From assembly GCA_020747015.1 (NCBI GenBank), contig JAGTJM010000002.1:1116001-1180000 (forward strand): 64,000 bases of DNA, given 5' to 3'. The notes under the pieces are model-generated. The model saw only the letters and a list, made by a program, of their open reading frames with translations. It was not told the DNA's origin and did not search any database. Shown here piece by piece: positions 11,227-21,165 of the stretch; positions within the stretch are counted from its first letter, which is position 1, and every line of letters starts with the position of its first letter. Source of the DNA: Pyrenochaeta sp. MPI-SDFR-AT-0127 (taxonomy: Eukaryota > Ascomycota > Dothideomycetes > Pleosporales > Cucurbitariaceae). Both the position numbers and the translations under genes were made by a program.

Positions 11227-12614
11227 CTACAATATCAAAGCTGCGGCAACAGCAACTACAAAACCCAAGTATGTGGTTGATGGCTTTAGCAGGACTGCTG
11301 CAAGTGACTTTGTGCTTCCGCAGCACTCACGATTGTAAGTGACGCCGTTTGCGCGCGCTGCGACTTCGAACACCGATCCGTTAGTTGGGCCTTGGTTGTA
11401 AAAGTCGACTAAAAGGAAGTTCGGGGGACGGTCCCATTTTTCTGTTCATTAATTAGCATCCAAGTACACGGTTAGGATTCTCAGGGAGTGTTCTTACCGG
11501 TACACTGTTGGGACATGAGCCCTAAACTGCCATCTCCCGTAACAGCATTGGTTTGATTGATCTGGGCCACATTCGGGACCAACAAACTGAAGCCACCAAA
11601 AGCAATCTCAGCATTGAGGTTATGGTTCGCCATATACATCATCTCCCTCATTTTCTCCTCCGACACTCCTTCTGGCCTGCCAAGTGTACACGGAAAATTA
11701 AAGTCGGTCGGACTGAAAGGTGTCTCCCAAATATTGTAGAATTCCCACAGCATGTAGGATACAGTGGTGGTGTCAAAATTGTAATCGATAAAGGTGACAA
11801 CACGCTCATTCTTGATGATCATTTCTCCGAGTGTAGGCCAGTCTTCAAGTGTCATTGCAGTTTTGGGAGGCTGGTAGATGTACTTCCGCAATCCAGATTT
11901 CTCGATAGGATCAACATAGTCGGCGGAGGTGACCAAGGCGTTGCCATCTGCGTCTTTTTCCTGCCAGTTGTAATTTCCGAAGATGATCGTGATGACGTCG
12001 AAAGGATGCGCCTCGACCCACGCTGTGACTTCGCGGAGGTAGTCTTCCACAGTTCCAGCGTTCAATAGGTCACAGGATGAATGACAGTAAAACAGTGTGC
12101 CGTTAATGTAGTGCGCCTGCCCTTGTAACATTCGGATTCCATCGTTCAACTGCTGAGTAACGCCATAGTCCTGGTTACGGGCTACATTGTTGGGGCGGGT
12201 GAAGGGTGAATTATGTGCGCAAACTTCAGTAATATTTGAGTATTTGCGGCTGCAGAATTCTGGGTAATTGTTGCATGGCTGTGTATTTGATGGTCGAGCC
12301 GGAGCCGTTCCTGTGCCGGTAGGGGTCGATGTTCTGTTCACTCCTCCAATATTTGTCACAGCATCCTCGGTGGTTGTAGAAATCGGTGTTGTAGTGTTCG
12401 AGGCTGTAGAGCCACTCGATGTTGCATTCAACGTTACCGTTGCGAAGGTACTGCCCTCGAAATCTGAAGGCACGGTGGGGACGGGTCCAAAATCACCGCG
12501 AGTAAGACTCCTCGCTGAACCGGTCAAAGTAACAGGGACTTGGGACTGTGAGGAGCTACTCTGACCTGCAGAGAAGCTTACCAGCCACAGTAATACGATC
12601 CCGGTCCGCCTCAT
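11227..12614 (-). CDS. secreted PLC-like phosphodiesterase with GPI-type tail
   Basis: Two exons (12614-11498, 11441-11227), 443 residues. MRRTGIVLLWLVSFSAG is a signal peptide, followed by a Ser/Thr-rich linker to about residue 110. The catalytic domain, of the PLC-like TIM-barrel phosphodiesterase superfamily (PI-PLC X type), has CAHNSPF with His134 and LFYCHSSC with His178, then DVITIIFGNYNW and RVVTFIDYNF. The two His positions fit the acid/base pair of the superfamily. The C-terminus has CCGSTK followed by a hydrophobic tail (TYLGFVVAVAAALIL), so the protein is probably GPI-anchored. The ATG at 12614 was chosen because it opens the signal peptide. The substrate is unknown; phosphoinositide or GPI cleavage would be inference only. 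It is convergent with the DUF7730 gene. Confidence 0.83.
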
Positions 12615-13341
12615 GATCGCCCGAAGGTGTTGAGCCCAGCACAATATGGCGTTGATCGTGATAGCGTAGGACTGGGAGTATTTGTACTATTGCCAAATTA
12701 CGTTGCTGTCTTCTACTCTTTATCTTGCTATGGACTGAATGAAATTTTTCGATTCAAAGGGCTAGTATGATTGATTTTTCTCCGAGGTCGTCCTAAGGCT
12801 GTCCGGGTAGGATATTAATGTTGTACTCGAAACCTGTTGATCTTGTGCCCGGCCGGATCAGTATGAAATCCCCAAAGAACCTCAGAGGAAAAGAGTGCAG
12901 TTGACAAGGCGCAATTGTTGTGGAGAAAATGGACGTGGGTGAGCCAGCAATGGTTTTCCAAGTGCTTTCACGGGCCATGCACCGTCTCCCCTTTTAGGAA
13001 CTTTGATGTGACGTCAAGGGCCGGCTAGACGCGAGACAAGCTTTTCACTCAACCAACGATCTCCACGAGCCGCGCGACCAATTTAGCGCACACGTAATGT
13101 CAAGGTCCGGACGGCCTTGGTGTTGTGGTGATGCCTAGGCAGAGTACGAATCGTGGACGAGAGTATGCGAAGTATGAGATTTCGAATGATATGCAGCAAA
13201 CGGATTCGAGCGATTCGCATCAACTTGGACGTGATGAATATTAAGCTATACAAGGATAATGTTTTGTAACACAAGTTCACTCTAACTCTCGGTCATTGGT
13301 GCCAGCCAACTTAGACATTATGTGTAAACAAGTAAAGCTGC
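12615..13341. other. intergenic, no supported gene
   Basis: About 730 bp with the promoter of the PLC-like gene and the 3' flank of the two-helix membrane protein. No coding or RNA feature is supported. Confidence 0.6.
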
Positions 13342-13957
13342 TCATGGGGAACTGAAGAACTCCTCAAATTTGCTCTTTCCCTCCATCGCCTGGATCTCTC
13401 TCTTCAACACATCGATTCTGTAATTCTTGAATGCTTTCTCAATCCTCTCTCTACTCGCTGGGTCCTTGGTAATTGTTCTCGACGCGCTCGCCGTCCCTGT
13501 CAGAAGACCGAGCTCGCCACCAAGAAACAAGCCGCCAATGCTGAACAGGAAATAGGTCGCAGCATCACCCCAACGCGATGGCGACAGCTTCGCGCTGATG
13601 TCAGGAATGGGCTCGGTTCGGCCGTCGGCAAACCGCACTTCTACGGGTTTCTCCATTGCACGGAAGGCCTTGAAGTATGCAAGGCGCATGGCGCGCAGTC
13701 GGAAGGCGAAGTAAATGCCCAGGCCTAGGCCTATGCCAGATGCAATTCCCGCATGTGTTGATACTTTGCCGCCTGCGCTTTTGAGAAGATCACGGTCCTG
13801 TTGGTTGAGGCTATAGATACTTACTTAGTACATATCATGGTATGACGAGGATGAAGTGTGGAAGCGAAAGAACGTACTCGTGCTGAAGATGCTCTTCCGC
13901 AAGTTGCCGTAGATCTTTGGAGCGGCCGTCGCGGAATGCTGCTAGAGATTCGGACAT
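13342..13957 (-). CDS. conserved-looking two-helix membrane protein, unrecognised
   Basis: Two exons (13957-13878, 13810-13342), 182 residues. A polar N-terminus (MSESLAAFRDGRSKDLRQ) precedes a Gly-rich hydrophobic segment (GIASGIGLGLGIYFAF) at about residues 46-61. A second one (ATYFLFSIGGLFLGGELGLL) follows near 114-133, and then a basic, charged tail with RERIEKAFKNYRIDV and a terminal FEEFFSSP. There is no signal peptide. The Gly-rich paired helices with a short loop resemble small mitochondrial or ER membrane proteins, but I do not recognise the family and assign no function. The splice join is clean and in frame, and the reading frame is well conserved in character, so I believe the gene is real. 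Confidence 0.72.
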
Positions 13958-14308
13958 GGTAAGTGTATATGTGCCAAACGAACAATTGGAAGTAAAAGGT
14001 GAGAACGAGATGGCTGGATCCCAATTGAAACAAATAGCTTTCAAAAGGTGCGACTTGTAGCCCAGTAGGTTTCTTTCAGTTCGCAACCATGACATCATGC
14101 ATGCTTCGGACCGAGCGGAAACTAGCCACAATGGAAGATTAAACACGCGAGCACGTGCGCAATGAAGGACTTCATCCATTGGAAAATATGGGTTGTTATG
14201 TACAAGAAGTTGCTTGATCACAAGAAGAAGATATAGACAAGAAGAAAAGTCCTGTTGCAGGCAAAGTAGCACCGAGTCGTCCGTCCAACCACCACCACCG
14301 ATCTCAAC
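13958..14308. other. intergenic promoter / 3' flank
   Basis: A 351-bp gap holding the promoter of the two-helix protein gene and the 3' flank of the DUF6055 gene. Nothing else seen. Confidence 0.6.
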
Positions 14309-15772
14309 TTAGACTGTGGCGCCAGTGAGCTGGACACTGTACTGCAGTCCTTGGTTCAATGCTGACGGAATAGCGAATGGATCATACTGTGTAAGAGTAG
14401 GGGTGTTTGCCACGACAAGACTGACTTCACTGCCACTCGCAACCGTGACACTGGCCTTTCCATTCACAACATCAGTATAGGTGAATTTGCCGCCGCTGCT
14501 GACTACCAATGTTGCAGTGTACGATCCACTTGATGTGATTGTTACACCAACAGTTGATCCAGTAACTTTCAGAGGATTGATGTTGGCGCCCATGTACCTA
14601 GGTGCCCTATCGCTCTTGACCTTGCCGGCAGAATCCAGGTTACCATACGTCAACCTGGAGCGCTCCGCTACGAATGCCTCACGGGCTTTCGCATGCCCAA
14701 TGTCGACGTACGCCATATGAGCCCAGTATCTGCCGACTACCTTCTGTACTGTCGCGTCGGTGCCAGAGAGAAGCTTTGACAGGGCGTGCAATGGTGTATC
14801 GTTGCTATTCAGTGTGTATTTGCGGAACATGTTCAGAAGTGTGTTACTCCCCAGACCCGAGTAATTGTCAGGATTGTTGAGCAAGTAGGCAATGAACGGC
14901 CAGGATTCATAGTACTATTGCATAGGGTTAGCCAAAGTGGTGGAAATTTTTTTTAATGGGAAATCACGTACGTTACCAGAATTCGGGGTTCCGTCAACAA
15001 GGACTTGATACGACCTGCTAATCACTGTCTGCAGGTCGATGACGGAAGCGCCTGGTGTGCTAGAGAGACCTTGAGCGGCTTTTGCGGCACCGCAGGTAGG
15101 TGTGGAGATGTAGATGTCGGCAACCAAGTTTGCAATAGGTTCCCACCACGCGCCCGTTCGTCCCTGGTCGATCCAGTTCCTCTCTGCGTAAGTCAAGGCA
15201 TGGCCATACTCATGCACCGTCACGCTCGGATTCGTCAAGTACTGATCTACAACCTCCACCCAAGCGAGCCCGGCCGCTCCATCAGCACCCATCACACCGG
15301 CTGCTCCCGGAAGTTGGCTGGTTGTCCTGCTGTAGACGTTGGTCTTATAGTAGTTTTTATCTGCCTTGGATGGCCATCCTTGGGCTGGCGTCGCCCAGCC
15401 AAGAGTTTCGACAAAGCAGGCATGAGCGGCTTCAAGGTGCTTAAGAGTAGTAGCAGCAGTACTATCAGATGAGCCGTATACGCGGAAATGCGCTGAGTCT
15501 TTGAAAGAAGAGCCGCCGCCGCCGATATTTGGGTTGGGAGTGTATGTAGCAGGACCGACAGCCCTCGCGTGGATTTCCGCGTTCTCGACTGGCGAACGGA
15601 TGGCGACAGTGGGAGAGCCTAATGGAACAGTGGAATCGATAGGGGCCACAGAGACGGAGCAAGCACCAAGCAATGATAAAGAATTGGCACGAGATTGGCC
15701 AGCAGCTGGTCGAGCAGAAGCAAGAATGCTGTTCTGTGCAGCGACCAGCGCAATAATATACTTATTCAACAT
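14309..15772 (-). CDS. secreted DUF6055 protein with HExxH zinc motif
   Basis: Two exons (15772-14972, 14914-14309), 468 residues. A signal peptide (MLNKYIIALVAAQNSILASA) and a short pro-like region precede a domain beginning DSAHFRVYGSSD. The zinc-binding motif HEYGH is at 187-191 and is followed 19 residues later by Glu211 in WWEPIANLVAD, a gluzincin-like arrangement. The C-terminal third (from about 390) is Thr/Ser/Val-rich and beta-like (GSTVGVTITSSGSYTATL). The overall organisation matches the DUF6055 family of bacteria and fungi, which is putatively peptidase-like. I infer a secreted metalloprotease-like protein; activity and substrate are unproven. The donor at 14971 was chosen because it joins in frame to YYESWPFIAYLL. 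A TATA box lies about 92 bp upstream. Confidence 0.8.
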
Positions 15773-16439
15773 AGTGGCAGAACAGACTGTTAAGAACAAT
15801 CAAAACAACGAATGGAGGAACGAAAGCGCTTGAATGCATGTAAGAGAGTGGGGACACAAAAGATTTATAGTCCACATATTGGCGCGCTGCCAATGTTCGT
15901 TAACGAGACGGTTAGTCAATTTTTCATCCCTTCATAATAATGCACAGAGACTTTTGAGGAGGTGAGAGTTGACTGTTGATGATCGTGGCTTGGCGACGAT
16001 GGGTCAGAAACAACTAGCGGGTGAGTGAAACAAGGTAATGAATGGCTACGGCAAACGGAACATTTCTACGCCCTGTCAGTAGCAGGGATATTGCACCCTT
16101 CAGCCCTAGCGGTAATGAATCGAAACGGCAAGTGACCTGAGAGCGGAGAAAAAGGAAAATTCGGAGAAATTTATTAGATCACGGCAGCTGAATCGTCTGG
16201 GGAAACAAGCTTTTTGCCTGAGTTTCGAAAGTAGCAGGACTGCATCGCTATGCTCTATAATACATACCAATCCCAGCACCTTCCAGTCCTGGAAATATTC
16301 CTCGTCTCCAGAACGCCATGCTCTAAAGAACCCAGACACCGTGCTCGAAGTGTGCTTATACATGCTTTGCATGCTGATGAACAAAGAAGGGTATATCGAC
16401 GGCAATACATCGGACGGACCAAAAGGTACCCCGAAGGAT
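15773..16439. other. intergenic, no supported gene
   Basis: This 667-bp region holds the DUF6055 promoter on its left and the PTC5 3' flank on its right. A minus-strand ORF that runs into the end of PTC5 is not supported as a separate gene. Confidence 0.6.
15864..15869 (-). promoter_or_regulatory. TATA box
   Basis: TATAAA on the minus strand lies about 92 bp upstream of the DUF6055 gene start and fits a core promoter by spacing. Confidence 0.5.
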
Positions 16440-18313
16440 CTATAGCTTGGCCTTGACTTCGGGGGCTGCTGCACTGGCCTCTTTGTTCAATGTTACGTTC
16501 CCAGTACCCGCACTTTCACCAAAGAAGATGACTTCGACCGTCAAGTCGTCCCTGTACATAATCAGTTATTGCTTCATTTTGAGAATCGGGTTAACAATAT
16601 ACCGGTATCGTCTCGAGAAAGGGCTGGGCAAGGTAAGCAATGCGCTCAGTTGGTCCTGATCCTTTCCACCGAGCGCGTTTCGCACCAGATGGGTCGCTGC
16701 GTTCTTGTCCTCAACAACAAACCTCTCATTGAGACTCGTCTTAGTGCCCCACTGCTGCTGGCGTATGGGCGCTCGCTGGCCTTCTCCATGCTCACCTGCC
16801 TTCTGTTCGACAGGAAGTTGCTTCTGTGTTGACCACCAGCTCTTGAGCCAGGATTGGGTCTGTGAGCCTTGGCCACTAGGGTTGCCCTGGGCGTCAAGCC
16901 ATTGACCAACCAGGCCAACAACTTCTTCGTTGGTGAGCATCTCCCATAGACCGTCGGTGGCCATAACGACGAAGTCGCCTTTGTCAGGCTCAACCTTAGT
17001 CGTTGTAACAATAGGCTCGGCGGTCACATAGGGAGGTGTCTTGAGAAGTGCTGACGGTGTGCGAGCAAAGTAAGATTTCTTAAGCTCCGCATTTGTCTCA
17101 AGTGACCACTTGTAGTAAGCGTCTCCAAAAGCCCGAGACGGCTCTAATCCACCCAAAATACGGCCATTTCTGACTACATTGGGCTCACCCGGGTGTTCTT
17201 TGCGCAAGCGGTCTGCCTCGCTCGTAGTGCCTCCAGTCTGGTCCTCTGATAGAGGAGTCGCAGTCCACTTGCCGTTGGGACCCCGTCGTCCGAGGACTGC
17301 CCTTGAATCGCCCGTGCACGCGACTCGAAGGAGCTTGGATCGGCTGTCGTAGAACGAGAGGAGTGCACATGAACCGGAAAGAGCAGGTGCGAGTAGCTCA
17401 GCGGCCGCCACCTTTGATTGTGCCTTCTTCACCTTCTTGACCGATTCATGCACAATCTCGTTGTCCAGTCGCACGAACCCGGTCTTGATCGCCTTGTCGA
17501 TGGCTTCTGGGGTTGGGAAGTGCAGTGCAGGGTCTTCGATGGCGGATTTGTATGTGGTGTTGAGTTCGCGTGCAACGTAGGAGATGAGCGTTTGACGGAG
17601 TTTGGCTGAGGTGACCCAACCACTGTGCAAGTTAGCAGTGACCTGATGCTGGCACGGACTGGCGTGTACCTGTGTCCATCGAAAACGCCCCAGAACATCC
17701 AGTCGCTGGCTGTAGCCCCGTTGTCCGTAGCTGCGAGGTTTGATGGCACTTCTATGATTTTCTCGGCATGGTCGTCCTCGATGGGGTCATTGCTGGGTAT
17801 TTGCACAACATCATATCGTACTACACCCTGGCCCCTGCCTACCAGCCATGATTCTTCGTTTTTCCTGAGCTTGGCAGTCGCCTGCTCGGGGTCCAACATC
17901 TCCAGCACCTTCCTGCCGTAGTCGTCCGTCTCTTTGGACAGTGGGCCCGTGCCGGTGATTGTCCCCGTGTATAGTTCACCAGGGCCCACGACAAGTGCCT
18001 TCCTGGTCGGCTCGCTACTCGCAACGGTGGTCAGGTTCCTGGCTTGCTCGGCGGGCGATGTATGGTTTCCAGACTGGTTGCCGTTGTAAGCATAGAACGC
18101 ACCCGAGGCAACGGCGGCAGCTACCAGCGCACCCGTGATAGCGCGGAACTGCATCGACGACCCAAGGACGACGGGCGAGGTACGCTGGCGGAGGTGGTGA
18201 TGGGCCCGGAAGACTAGACCATTGCTCGGCGCAATGACGCCGACACGACTGCGGACGAGCTTGCGCAGACACGGGCGGCGTGCGGCGCGAAGTACTTGGA
18301 AGGCCGCACGCAT
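16440..18313 (-). CDS. PTC5: mitochondrial PP2C phosphatase (PTC5 / PDH phosphatase type)
   Basis: Three exons (18313-17670, 17622-16603, 16551-16440), 591 residues. The N-terminus (MRAAFQVLRAARRPCLRKLVRS) is an Arg-rich mitochondrial presequence, and a hydrophobic segment (ALVAAAVASGAFYAY) follows near residue 65. PP2C motifs appear in order: FWGVFDGHSG (metal-binding Asp212, with the intron splitting the Ser codon), SGSCALL, CTGDSRAVLG, GGLEPSRAFGD, FVVMATDGLWE and, after the last intron, RDDLTVEVIFF. Yeast Ptc5 dephosphorylates the E1-alpha subunit of pyruvate dehydrogenase in mitochondria, and this is the likely role. An in-frame GTG/TTG upstream was not used; the ATG at 18313 starts the presequence. 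It is divergent from RQC1 with 242 bp between the starts. Confidence 0.88.
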
Positions 18314-18446
18314 TTGGCAGACAGAGAGAGTAGTCTGGGACGGAGAGGTTGACAGGACATGCGACGGAACTGGATTCAATCATGATAGCAGTCGGGAACG
18401 AGTACCCGAGCGTCTGCCCGTGCGCCCTGCATCTCTCTGCACAAGA

Positions 18447-18453
18447 CCAATCA
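18447..18453 (+). promoter_or_regulatory. CCAAT box in divergent promoter
   Basis: CCAATCA sits between the PTC5 and RQC1 start codons and matches the consensus bound by the fungal HAP/CBC complex. It may serve either gene. Support is sequence only. Confidence 0.35.
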
Positions 18454-18555
18454 ACGTCGGCCCGTACAAAAGCGGCCAACGGCTCGCCAAACCGCTACCA
18501 TCACCACGTCATAGCCTCAACTTCAACAGGAAAATATCTCGACACACAACAAAAA

Positions 18556-20669
18556 ATGTCTTCAAGAGCCTTGAGGCGAGCACAGCGAGAGCTTGAAGAG
18601 AAGCAACTCCGGGAAAGGCTAGCTCAGGAGGAACATGATGTCGAAGAGTCAGAAGAGGAAGTGGTCTCAAAGACAAATGCTAAACCCAGTTTATTTGCCA
18701 TGCTAGGAGATAGCGGCGACGCCAATGACGAAGAAGATGAGGATTCGGAGCAAGATGCTGGCCAGGAGCCTCAAGCTCAAGTTTCTAACAACAACGCCGA
18801 GGCTGAAGCCACACGAGCACCGAAACCTTCAAAGAAGAGCAAGAAAAAGAAAAAGAAAGCTAAAGCTAAAGCTACTGTTGCAACCCCAGAGAAGAACGCC
18901 ACAACTTCCCGGTCGTCATCTGGCCTTGATGAGATCGACAAAGCCTTGCTTGCACTTAACATGACATCCGCGGCTCAGGCAAAAACTGGCTTTGATCAAC
19001 ACACTTCGGCCGTGAGCGAAGAAAAGCAGCAACTATTCTCGGTCCTTAGTGTGGACACACAGCACTTGCATGCTGCTAATGAAATGAAGAAACTCTTTGG
19101 CCGAGCAGCTCTCCAGAATACGGATGAAGAGCAGCCAAGAGCTCGACAAAGAGGACATGGACAACAAGCTGGAATTGCTGCTGCGGTCGCCGGCCGTAAT
19201 GCTCCTGGTAATCGCAATCTTGCTTCTATCGGCCTTCGCAGAAACATCTTCATTCAAGGCAAAGAAGAGTGGCCACGTGCAACTTCTGGAGGCTTGGGTA
19301 TGGAAATTGTGGAGAAGCGAGCAGATGGAAGCGTAGAATATAGATTCGTTCACAACACTACATACCAAGACGTCCAGCTCCAGTTCCAAGTATGCGTCGG
19401 CAGCATGGACCCTGAGCGTATGGTTCAACTCCTGCGCGAAAACCGTGAGTTGACCCTTCGTTTCACAGAGCTCCAACCACTAACCTGTTTGCAGCATATC
19501 ATATCTCTACACTTCTTCAAGTCTCGGAAATTGCAAAGCAGCAACGTGACAACGCTACAGCATCCGACCTTCTCGAGCGCGCTTTATTTACCTTTGGTCG
19601 CTCCGTCCATTCCACATTCTCTGCGAGCCTAGCCACAGGAAAAGCCCGCCTTGATTTTCGACGCCCAGAAAACCGCGAGTTTTGGCTCGCGGTCTGGCGA
19701 TACATTACTACACTTGGAGTTCGCTCGACTTGGCGAACGGGCCTCGAATGGGCAAAATTACTGATTGCTATGGATCCAGAGCAGGACCCCTACTGTATCA
19801 GGCTATTTCTTGACCAGTTGGCGCTCAGGGGACGGGAACCACAAGCATTGGTGGACATGGTAGAGGCAGACTATCTACAACGACTTTGGAAAGTGCCACC
19901 TAACCTCGCCTTCGGCGTTACGCTAGCTCATGACCGTCTCAAGCAACCGCAGAAAGCACGTTCGGCTTTACGAAATGCAATCAAGCAGTACCCATGGCTA
20001 GCAGCTCGACTCTGCAAAGAGCTCGACATATCCCCAATCCCTAAGCCAATCTGGGGCAAAGAACCAAATGATGACTACCAAGAATTGCTATGCCAGCTAT
20101 ATGTACCAAAAGCAAAAGACCTGTGGAACACGACTGAAGGGACAAGCCTGCTGGTAGAGGTTTGCTATTCGATCGAAGAGGAGCTGGGGGCAGGAGAAGA
20201 ACCTTACTGGCTCGCGCAGATTCCGGAGACCGACTTGGCGAGACATGTCATACTTTCCGATGATCGCACGCTTCTCGCACTTCTCGACACACGAGTCAAA
20301 TCAAAGTACACGTCTGTCTCCGACCCATTGCCTCCCGACAACGACTTGCCATCCTACAACCCTCCTGGAGTCGGATCAGGTCTTAGGCCGCCTCGCGATC
20401 CTGCGGTGCGACAGCAACTCCTCGCCGAGCTTGAGCAATTCCGGCAATATTTTGAAAGGCTAGATATGGAAAACCTGGTAGCAGGTGGTCTTACAGAGGA
20501 TGCCCTCATGCAGGCATTAGAGCAGGTAGGTAGTAGCCTGGATGAGTTCAGGAGAAACTCGCATCGTTTCCAGGAAGTCCGGATGAGCCTACAAGAACAG
20601 GGTGTGGAGATAGTGTTTGGTGGGGGAGAGGCCCGAGATGATGGGTCGGAGGTGGAAAGCGATGACTAG
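18556..20669 (+). CDS. RQC1: ribosome quality control protein RQC1/TCF25
   Basis: Two exons (18556-19444, 19495-20669), 687 residues. It begins MSSRALRRAQRELEEKQLRE, the typical start of TCF25/Rqc1 proteins, and then has an acidic stretch and a Lys run (SKKSKKKKKKAKAKA, near 96-110). Next come the conserved block LFSVLSVDTQHLHAANEMKK and the core TCF25 domain (ENPYHISTLLQVSEIA, FWLAVWRYITTLGVRSTWRTGLEW, DPYCIRLFLDQLALR). In yeast Rqc1 belongs to the ribosome quality control complex with Rqc2, Ltn1 and Cdc48, which marks stalled nascent chains on 60S subunits for degradation. The splice join reconstitutes ENPYH precisely. The tail is acidic. It shares a compact divergent promoter with PTC5. 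Confidence 0.92.
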
Positions 20670-21165
20670 ACCTGAGCAATGCAAGAGAAAAGCCCAGGCG
20701 GAGAGAATATGCCCAGTGTTTCGCACGTCTTTGTCTGTAATACGTGAGCGTGACGGTCATGTTATATGCACAGCCCCCCACGCGTCTTCCGTATGACGGT
20801 GTCCGGATCCGATCCGATTCCACTATGCTCATACGGGCAACAAGCGGAGCCGCAAGCTGCATACACGGCAAAGCTGCAAAGACGGGGTGAATCAAGGGGA
20901 GCAGAGTGTCGACTCGAATCAAAGCCAGCCACGTCCGTGCACCGCCGACCTGGCATCCCTGCTGCGGGTCGACAAGTGACGTCTCTTTTGTTTATATGCA
21001 CCGCCTAAACCCAAATCGCAGCCCTTTTTAGCCCCTCCATTTGCTCCCCCAATTAGTCGCATTGGCACGTGTCAAGTCTTCCCAACCTTCTCTTCAAGAC
21101 ATCCAACTTGGTCGACCAGAGACCACTGCTGGGCCTTGCGCAACTTGCATCATCAGCTCGCAGCC
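20670..21165. other. intergenic promoter region
   Basis: The 496-bp gap between RQC1 and the RhoGAP gene contains the promoter of the latter. No other feature is evident. Confidence 0.6.
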
